From: DATNPH01 sp036703315
Lineage (GTDB): Bacteria; Cyanobacteriota; Cyanobacteriia; Cyanobacteriales; Coleofasciculaceae
Assembly: GCA_036703315.1 (NCBI GenBank)
Contig: DATNPH010000111.1
Location: 1-20,725 of the forward strand
Reading direction: 5' to 3'
Length of the DNA: 20,725 nucleotides
Shown: piece after piece, positions 15,312 to 20,725 of the stretch
How the letters are laid out: every line of letters starts with the position of its first letter
Position numbering within the stretch: position 1 is the first letter of the stretch
Notes under the pieces: model-generated
What the model was told of the DNA's origin: nothing
What the model saw: only the letters and a program-made list of their open reading frames with translations
Databases searched by the model: none
Made by a program: the position numbers and the translations under genes

Positions 15312-16643
15312 ATGCTTGCCTTAAAGAAGTCCGACAGAGAATTATTAGTCCTATCCCAATCCGAGCGGCAGCAGCTTACGCTGGAGTCAACCATTCAAGA
15401 GCTTTCACTCTATAACTTTCAAGTTGAGTCCTCTCAGTTGGGTATAGAAGTTGCTCAGACATTTCAAGTGAATCCACTGCTGCCAGGAGTCATTCTCACA
15501 GAGCAGGGTCGATTTGTCGGGATGATTTCGCGGCGTCGCTTTTTGGAACAAATGAGCCGTCCTTATGGGCTGGAGCTATTTTTGAAGCGCCCGCTCTATT
15601 CCTTATATCGCTTTGCGAGTGCAGAGGTTCTAAGACTCAATGGTGATATAAAAATAGTTGAAGCCGCTCGCCGCTCGTTACAACGCTCACCTGAGGTACT
15701 CTATGAACCGATTGTGATAGAGCTAGAGGCGGGAACATACTACCTGCTAGACGTGCATCAGTTGTTAGTGGCTCAATCACAAATTCATGAGCTGACAACT
15801 CAGCTATTGCATGAGCAAACCCAAGCGCAGCTAATTCAAACCGAAAAGATGGCAGTCCTGGGACAAATGGTTGCCAGTGTTGCCCACGAAATTAAAAATC
15901 CTGTAGGGTGTATCACCTGTAATTTTGAATTTCTAGCCAGTTACTGCAATCAGCTGATCAAAATTTTGTCAGTATATGAAGTCGAGGTAACCCAGATATC
16001 TTCAAACCTTGCTGAACTCAAAGAAGAATCCGATCTAGATTTTATATTAGAAGACCTCCCAAAAATTCTTAGAAGTATGGAAACGGGGTCTGAACGATTA
16101 ACCAAAATTGTTAGTAGCTTACAAAACTTCTCTCACATGGATGAAGCGAATCCTCAACCCGCGAATATCCATGAATGTCTTGAGAGTACTTTGATAATTT
16201 TGAATAATCGTCTCAACTCAGGTATTAAAGTCATGAAAAACTATGGAGATCTGCCGCTCCTTAGTTGCTATTCAGGTCAGCTGAGTCAGGTGTTCATGAA
16301 CATCATCAGTAATGCAATTGATGCTCTAATAGATAAAGTAGAGGAGAAAATACCTAGCTCAGAGGCATGGGAACCTCAGATTGAGATTAGCACTGAGATT
16401 TTGGAACACTCAGATGCTGAGTGGGTATCTGTGCGGATTGCTGATAATGGTCCTGGAATGCCACCAGAAATTCAAAAGCGGATATTTGAGATGTTTTTTA
16501 CTACAAAGCCTGTAGGTAAGGGAACAGGCTTAGGTTTAGCAATTAGTCATCAAATTGTCACTCAAAAACATAGAGGGCAACTGCTAATACGTTCTCAACC
16601 CGAGATGGGTACAGAATTTCAAATTTTGCTACCACTGGTTTAA
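15312..16643 (+). CDS. Orphan sensor histidine kinase
   Basis: This 443-aa protein has no visible membrane segment. Residues 1-150 form an N-terminal input module (MLALKKSDRELLVLSQSE at the start, then a CBS-like stretch NPLLPGVILTEQGRFVGMIS at 54-73) that I associate with cyanobacterial signalling proteins. A coiled-coil linker (about 155-180) leads to the HisKA box VASVAHEIKNP with phospho-acceptor H192. The ATPase domain has N box NIISNAIDA (330-338), G1 DNGPGMP (378-384), FFTTKP and the G2 loop GKGTGLGLAI. All catalytic boxes are intact. A long insert lies between the H box and the N box (about 210-325), including acidic helices. No response regulator is adjacent, so its partner is elsewhere. 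The upstream fossil shares its N-terminal module, and both may have arisen by duplication. Confidence 0.9.
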   Translation: MLALKKSDRELLVLSQSERQQLTLESTIQELSLYNFQVESSQLGIEVAQTFQVNPLLPGVILTEQGRFVGMISRRRFLEQMSRPYGLELFLKRPLYSLYRFASAEVLRLNGDIKIVEAARRSLQRSPEVLYEPIVIELEAGTYYLLDVHQLLVAQSQIHELTTQLLHEQTQAQLIQTEKMAVLGQMVASVAHEIKNPVGCITCNFEFLASYCNQLIKILSVYEVEVTQISSNLAELKEESDLDFILEDLPKILRSMETGSERLTKIVSSLQNFSHMDEANPQPANIHECLESTLIILNNRLNSGIKVMKNYGDLPLLSCYSGQLSQVFMNIISNAIDALIDKVEEKIPSSEAWEPQIEISTEILEHSDAEWVSVRIADNGPGMPPEIQKRIFEMFFTTKPVGKGTGLGLAISHQIVTQKHRGQLLIRSQPEMGTEFQILLPLV

Positions 16644-16646
16644 GCC

Positions 16647-16668
16647 ATTCAAAATTCAGAATTCAAAA
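16647..16668. repeat. Short AT-rich direct repeat after the kinase gene
   Basis: ATTCAAAA occurs at 16647-16654 and again at 16661-16668 around a CAGAATTC-like spacer. Runs of this AATTC/AAAATTC type are common between cyanobacterial genes. It sits in the 132-base gap between convergent genes, where I see no clear terminator. Confidence 0.4.
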
Positions 16669-16775
16669 TAGTCTAAGCCAATGGTCATGAGGACTTTTAG
16701 CGGCTGCCACAATGCACTGGTAGGCGCGACAGCTTAGCACTTGTTGTGTCTAGATTAAGCGCTCAAGCTTATCCT

Positions 16776-17843
16776 CTACTTACGTTCTGGATGAGTTGCC
16801 GCTGGGGAGGAGGCACCCATCTGGCTAATCGTCGCAATCAATTGGTAGAGACGCCCAGAGTCTCGTCGATTGAAGTAAAAAACAAGGCGAGGGAGTTCAG
16901 CGGTTTCATCGGGCGTTTCTTGAGGTAAAGCCTTACTTTTCTCAATCCGTCCCTTGACCAAGATGTCACTAAAATCCGCGTTCAGTTGCTCAACGTGGGT
17001 ATCCGACAACTCAGATTTGAGACGAATGATCAATTGATCGCCAACATAACGGCTAGAGTGGTAGACGCGATAAAAGCTATTAATTGCCTCGTAAGCTACT
17101 TCTACATTGTCTGTAATGGTGTAGAGACTTGTATCCTCAGGACTGACTAAACCTCGTTGAATTAAATGAGTGCGAATATAGGCATCCCACTCTTGCCAGT
17201 AGGTGCCACCAGCTTTATCGATTAATACCAAAGGTACGGGCCCGGATCGTCCTGTCTGGCAAAGCGTTAGGCACTCAAATGCTTCGTCCTGGGTACCAAA
17301 GCCACCGGGAAATAAAGCGATCGCATCACTTTCTCTGAGAAAGAATAGCTTACGTGTGAAAAAATATTTGAAATTAATTAGCTTCGGATCGTTTTCAATA
17401 AAAGGATTTGCCCCCTGCTCAAACGGCAGCTGAATATTCAAACCAAAGGAGTTTTCTGCGCCAGCGCCTTTGTTCCCTGCCTCCATAATTCCACCACCTC
17501 CTCCTGTTATGACCATGAACCCCTGTTGCGTCAGGTAACGGGCAAACTCTGCCGCCAAATCATATTCAGGAGTATCTGGAGCAATCCGTGCCGAACCGAA
17601 AATTGTTACTTTCCGAACATGCCGATACGGATAAAAAACTTGAAACGCCCGTTCCATATCCTGGATACAAGCTGTTAAAATTTTCCAGTCTAGACGGTCA
17701 ATCTCCTCTTCAGTCAGTCGTAGTAGCACGGATAGCGCCCGTTGAATCCATTTGCCATGTTCCAAACTAGGCAGCTGTTCAATCAGTGCTACTAAATCTG
17801 TCTGAAGTGACTCCAGTCCATAGTCAGAAGTAGATAGAGACAT
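16776..17843 (-). CDS. LOG-family Rossmann-fold protein (TIGR00730, lysine-decarboxylase-like)
   Basis: The 355-aa protein carries both family motifs: VTIFGSARI (79-87) opening the Rossmann core, GGGGGIMEAGNKGA (114-127), and PGGFGTQDE (179-187), the PGGxGTxxE nucleotide-binding and catalytic signature of LOG proteins. LOG enzymes cleave cytokinin riboside monophosphates, or more generally nucleoside monophosphates, to base and ribose-5-phosphate. This copy is longer than the ~190-aa plant-type LOGs, with about 75 extra residues at the N-terminus and a C-terminal extension of about 100, as seen in larger cyanobacterial members. No membrane or signal segment is visible, so it is cytoplasmic. 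It stands alone between the kinase (convergent) and trxA (same strand, 424 bases away). The exact substrate is not predictable. Confidence 0.88.
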   Translation of the reverse strand: MSLSTSDYGLESLQTDLVALIEQLPSLEHGKWIQRALSVLLRLTEEEIDRLDWKILTACIQDMERAFQVFYPYRHVRKVTIFGSARIAPDTPEYDLAAEFARYLTQQGFMVITGGGGGIMEAGNKGAGAENSFGLNIQLPFEQGANPFIENDPKLINFKYFFTRKLFFLRESDAIALFPGGFGTQDEAFECLTLCQTGRSGPVPLVLIDKAGGTYWQEWDAYIRTHLIQRGLVSPEDTSLYTITDNVEVAYEAINSFYRVYHSSRYVGDQLIIRLKSELSDTHVEQLNADFSDILVKGRIEKSKALPQETPDETAELPRLVFYFNRRDSGRLYQLIATISQMGASSPAATHPERK

Positions 17844-17944
17844 AACTTCATTCGCTGAGGGCTCTCTATTGTATCGAGATTCCCCGTTGTCTGGAAGTTA
17901 TGTGTATCTTTCGATACCTATTGGCTCGGAGCACTAAAGCTGAT

Positions 17945-17982
17945 CGTCAGTAGTCAGTAGAAAAAACAACTGACTACTGACG
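17945..17982. repeat. Perfect 14-bp inverted repeat (CGTCAGTAGTCAGT)
   Basis: CGTCAGTAGTCAGT (17945-17958) and ACTGACTACTGACG (17969-17982) are exact complements around a 10-base A-rich loop. Each arm is itself built from repeated GTCAGTA units. This is the pattern of cyanobacterial heptad repeats that fold back, and it might also act as a second terminator or an mRNA barrier. Confidence 0.6.
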
Positions 17983-18138
17983 TAAAATCCTACCTAGAGA
18001 GTCTTGGATAAGTTTAATCATAAGAGTTCGCATCAATATTAGTAAAAAGCGCCTCAGCTTTTATGGCTCAAGGCACTTTTGTAATTATAAGAATTGTTAA
18101 GGCAAGCTCGGTCAATATTGTTTAGACAGACTTAACTT

Positions 18139-18180
18139 AAAAAACAGAAGTTCTTATCTCCAAGGAGTTTAGATAACTTC
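18139..18180 (-). terminator. Intrinsic terminator of trxA
   Basis: Reading on the minus strand, GAAGTTATCT pairs with AGAT and AACTTC (18175-18180 with 18147-18152, and 18171-18174 with 18156-18159, a 3-base bulge between), and the stem is followed by TG and then six T residues. It lies 88 bases after the trxA stop codon. Confidence 0.65.
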
Positions 18181-18267
18181 TTTTTCAGCCTTACTTGGTG
18201 AGTATAGAGACCGTTTCTCGTAGATGAGTTTTACTCTGTTATCCTAACGGCTACCTATACCAATTGA

Positions 18268-18591
18268 TTAAAGGTACTTTTCCAACGTGTTCGCCAAGGT
18301 AGTTTTGGGAACGGCACCTACCACCATATCAACCCGTTGTCCTCCCTTGAAAATCATCAATGTTGGGATGCTGCGAATACCGTATTGGCTTGCTACATTG
18401 GGATTTTCGTCAGTGTTAAGTTTAACTACCTTTACCTGGCCCTCGTATTGTTGCGCAATTTCATCCACAACAGGTGCAACCATCCGACAAGGGCCACACC
18501 AGGGAGCCCAAAAATCAACTAAAACGGGAACTTCACTATCAAGTACGTCTTGCTTAAAACTGGCGTCTGTGACTGCTACAGCTGTTGACAT
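18268..18591 (-). CDS. trxA: Thioredoxin, TrxA type
   Basis: This complete 107-aa thioredoxin has the active site WCGPC (31-35, redox cysteines C32 and C35), the buried aspartate in VLVDFWAPW (D26), and the cis-proline P76 in RSIPTLM. The glycine pair FKGGQRVD follows. It is a cytoplasmic protein-disulfide reductase that passes electrons from thioredoxin reductase to target enzymes. AAGGA about 8 bases before the ATG supports the start. It is a single-gene unit with its own terminator downstream. The length and motifs are entirely normal for m-type bacterial and cyanobacterial thioredoxins. Confidence 0.97.
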   Translation of the reverse strand: MSTAVAVTDASFKQDVLDSEVPVLVDFWAPWCGPCRMVAPVVDEIAQQYEGQVKVVKLNTDENPNVASQYGIRSIPTLMIFKGGQRVDMVVGAVPKTTLANTLEKYL

Positions 18592-18927
18592 GCCTGGAAA
18601 TCCTTGCGTGTACTGTTTCTATCTATCTAGGAAATTCTACCATAGTGAAAACTTCGGCTCTCTACCTTAAAATGTATACAATTAGAAAGAAATTTTGCTT
18701 TGTTTAACTTGAATTTGTGATTTTCCGTAGCATCACAAAACTTCAAATAAATATAAGGAACCGCCCGAACGCAGTCCGGGCGGAGTGTGGTGTGAGGAGT
18801 GAACGGAAACCTTCGTCTCCGCTTCTTATATTGTGACATCTCCTTCTCGATAATTCCACAACATTCTGTAAATTTCGAGACTCTTGAACAAATTTTGTCA
18901 AGGTACCCTGGTATTCAGTCAGTAAAT
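18592..18927. other. Intergenic region between trxA and guaB3
   Basis: The 336-base gap should contain the trxA promoter (within about 18600-18700, A/T-rich with a TATGGTAGAAT-like stretch on the minus strand) and the guaB3 terminator candidate at 18761-18783. No coding signal stands out; a short frame over 18799-19095 runs into guaB3 and is not a gene. Confidence 0.45.
18761..18783 (-). terminator. GC-rich hairpin downstream of guaB3
   Basis: CCGCCCG (18761-18767) pairs with CGGGCGG (18777-18783) around a 9-base loop. On the minus strand the stem is followed by TTCCTTATATTTATTTG, a weak T-rich tract. It lies about 145 bases after the guaB3 stop, so it is a plausible but distant terminator. 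It might instead be a small mobile repeat. Confidence 0.45.
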
Positions 18928-20091
18928 CTACTTACCCATGCCCAACTGCTGAGCTTTTTGATAGACTTTACCCTCAGTCAGCAGAGAAGGAGCAATGACC
19001 ACTTCCACTTGCTGCATCTCCTTAAGATCCTTAGCGCCCAAGGTGCCCATGCTAGTTTTCAGAGCTCCGAGCAAGTTGTGCGTACCGTCATCTAGGAGGG
19101 CCGGCCCGCGCAAAATTTGCTCCACAGTACCCGTAGTCCCCACGCGAATGCGAGTGCCGCGCGGCAAAACCGGGCTGGGAGTCGCCATTCCCCAATGAAA
19201 GCCGCGGCCGGGAGCTTCGGCGGCCCTGGCAAAGGGCGAACCAATCATCACTCCATCCGCGCCGCAGGCAATGCACTTGCAGATATCGCCGCCGGTAATT
19301 AAACCGCCGTCAGCAATCACCGACACGTATTTGCCAGTTTCGCGATAGTAGTCGTCCCGCGCGGCGGCGCAGTCTGCTACCGCTGTGGCTTGGGGAACGC
19401 CGACACCCAACACGCCTCTAGACGTGCAAGCAGCCCCAGGGCCAATGCCCACGAGAATGCCCGCAGCACCAGTTTTCATTAAATTCAGGGCGACTTCGTA
19501 GGTGACGCAGTTGCCCAAAATTACTGGTATCGGCATCTCTTGACAAAATTGAGTTAAGTCTAGAGGCGCGATCGACTCAGGGGAAAGGAAAGCTGTCGAG
19601 ACTACTGTTGCTTGCACAAAAAATATATCGGCTCCCGATTCAGCAACTGTTGAGCCATATTTGCTCGCAGCGGCCGGTGTACCGCTGACGGCGGCAATCC
19701 CTCCTCCGGCTTTAATTTCTTTAATTCTGAGATCGATTAATTCTGGCTTGATGGGTTCGGCATAGAGTTGCTGCATCAGGGAAACAAATTCATGGTTCCC
19801 GACACTCGCGATGCGCTCTAATATTGGCTGGGGATCGGCATAGCGGGTTTGAATTCCTTCTAGGTTGAGCACGCCCATTGCTCCCAATTCCGACAGCAAA
19901 ATCGCCATGCGGACATCGACTACTCCATCCATTGCGCTGGCGATAATCGGGATTTCTCGATCGATCCCGCCAATCTGCCACTTGGTATCTGCCAAACTCG
20001 GATCGAGAGTCCGTTGTCCTGGTACGAGTGCGATTTCATCTATGCCGTAAGCTCGGCGAGCACTTTTGCCCCGCCCAATTTCAATATTCAC
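18928..20091 (-). CDS. guaB3: GuaB3-type IMP dehydrogenase family protein
   Basis: The 387-aa protein is an IMPDH/GMP reductase-type TIM barrel without the CBS domains of the usual ~490-aa IMPDH. The opening (NIEIGRGKSARRAYGIDEI) is characteristic of GuaB3. IASAMDGV (50-57), GGGIAAVSGTP (129-139), and the catalytic loop GIGPGAACTSRG (215-226) with active-site C222 are present, followed by ADGGLITGGDICK and GSPFARAAE. As I recall, cyanobacterial GuaB3 has been reported to work as an IMP dehydrogenase, oxidising IMP to XMP with NAD in the cytoplasm. The start is a GTG at 20091 that matches the family N-terminus, and no nearby ATG would keep it. It appears as a single-gene unit. No defect is seen. 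Confidence 0.93.
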   Translation of the reverse strand: MNIEIGRGKSARRAYGIDEIALVPGQRTLDPSLADTKWQIGGIDREIPIIASAMDGVVDVRMAILLSELGAMGVLNLEGIQTRYADPQPILERIASVGNHEFVSLMQQLYAEPIKPELIDLRIKEIKAGGGIAAVSGTPAAASKYGSTVAESGADIFFVQATVVSTAFLSPESIAPLDLTQFCQEMPIPVILGNCVTYEVALNLMKTGAAGILVGIGPGAACTSRGVLGVGVPQATAVADCAAARDDYYRETGKYVSVIADGGLITGGDICKCIACGADGVMIGSPFARAAEAPGRGFHWGMATPSPVLPRGTRIRVGTTGTVEQILRGPALLDDGTHNLLGALKTSMGTLGAKDLKEMQQVEVVIAPSLLTEGKVYQKAQQLGMGK

Positions 20092-20190
20092 GCTGTTTCA
20101 CTTCCACAAGGTATTTAAATTAGACTAACAAAATCGTAGCCTGTCGGCAGGTAGCGATCGCGCGAATCAGTTTAAAAAGCCTGATCTTGA

Positions 20191-20725
20191 TTGGATTCTA
20201 TCAAATCGAAGGGCATACTTTTCCTCAGCAACGGCCACGGGGAAGACGCGATTAAGTGTCAAATTCTCAAAGCTTTGAGAGCATCTGGTGCGGATGTTGA
20301 TGTTTCGGCGATGCCGATTGTCGGTGACGGGGCTGCTTAGGGCCGATCGACCCTGCCAATTATTGGGCCTACCAGTAAAATGCCGTCAGGCGGCGTTTTT
20401 TACATGAATCCCCTGTTTTTGCTCAAAGATATTGGGGCCGGGCTGATTCCGGTGACGAAAGCCGCAATTGCACGCTGTTTGGACGCATTCGCGCTGCTAC
20501 GATTTGGTGGTGGCGACTGGGGATCTTGTCGCGGAGGATCTCGCCCTTGCCAGCAACCGCCCCTATATAATTTTTCTATCGGCTCATTCTAGTTATTACC
20601 AAGGGCGAGTCGATTTGGGTTTAATAAGAGTGGCAGTGGCTCTGCTCCGAGAAATGTCTGGCTGTTTTTACTAGAGATGCTTTGACTGCTGCTGACTTAA
20701 ATCAACAGGGTTTAAAGAAAGCTCA
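20191..20725 (+). pseudogene. Broken lipid-A-disaccharide-synthase-related gene (LpxB-like), runs off right edge
   Basis: Three frames in succession spell one protein. Frame 1 gives ILFLSNGHGEDAIKCQILKA (from 20215) up to PIVGDGAA, a TAG at 20338-20340, and then resumes in frame with LPIIGPTSKMPSGGVFYMN and a GAGLIPVT segment. From about 20465 the sense moves to frame 2, with THSRCYDLVVATGDLV and YIIFLSAHSSYYQGRVDLG. From about 20643 it moves to frame 3, with VFTRDALTAADLNQQGLKKA to the edge. This order (SNGHGED, IGPT-MPSGG, ATGD, FTRD-TAADL) matches the cyanobacterial LpxB-like family. One stop and two frameshifts in 535 bases mark it as a pseudogene unless the sequence is faulty. The likely original start is a TTG at 20191. 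Confidence 0.8.

Larger units (their letters stand above)
17844..18267. other. Intergenic region between LOG-family gene and trxA
   Basis: The 424-base gap separates two minus-strand genes. It contains the likely trxA terminator at 18139-18180 and the 14-bp perfect hairpin at 17945-17982. The promoter of the LOG-family gene should lie just above 17843, but I cannot identify its boxes. No ORF or RNA gene is evident. Confidence 0.5.

Noticed and set aside
18799..19095. 98-aa plus-strand gene
   Set aside because: Half of it is antisense to guaB3, and it lacks recognisable motifs or a ribosome site.
20380..20674. Two small genes of 70 and 68 aa at the right edge
   Set aside because: Both are pieces of one LpxB-like protein split by a frameshift.
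1..20725. CRISPR array, tRNA, rRNA, insertion sequence or prophage genes
   Set aside because: No regularly spaced repeats, cloverleaf sequences, transposase motifs or phage genes were found on either strand by eye.

Overview
The window reads as cyanobacterial chromosome. The octamer GCGATCGC (the HIP1 repeat of cyanobacterial genomes) recurs throughout, intergenic regions carry short degenerate inverted and heptad-like repeats, and several genes (guaB3, the 230-residue membrane proteins, the sensor-kinase N-terminus) belong to families I know mainly from cyanobacteria. The species cannot be named from the sequence alone.

Positions 1-10437 are dominated by a class II lanthipeptide locus. The order is: start of a HlyD-type adaptor gene leaving the left edge (minus strand); a BadF/N-acetylglucosamine-kinase-like ATPase; two family-2 glycosyltransferases (255 and 420 aa); a decayed gene tail; a 98-aa mersacidin/lichenicidin-type precursor (lanA); a LanM synthetase; and a C39-peptidase ABC transporter (lanT). 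The expected flow is: LanM dehydrates Ser/Thr and forms thioether rings in the precursor core, LanT cuts after the Gly-Gly motif and exports, and the HlyD-like protein could supply the periplasmic conduit. The precursor core is internally duplicated, giving two related CCSSG ring modules joined by a Pro/Asp-rich linker. A perfect 10-bp hairpin separates lanA from lanM. The neighbouring glycosyltransferases make a glycosylated lanthipeptide possible but unproven.

Positions 10473-14137 (minus strand) hold two tandem paralogous multi-spanning membrane proteins of unknown function, then a TIGR03943/DUF1980 protein with a UPF0718 permease, a recurrent partner pair. Positions 14138-16643 contain a long gene-poor stretch, the fossil of a diguanylate cyclase whose first 28 codons match the N-terminus of the next gene, and that gene, an orphan histidine kinase. 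Positions 16776-20091 (minus strand) hold ordinary housekeeping genes: a LOG-family protein, thioredoxin and GuaB3. The right edge is a frameshifted LpxB-like pseudogene.

The most interesting material is the two-module lanthipeptide precursor with its glycosyltransferases and possible self-protection proteins, followed by the three gene fossils.
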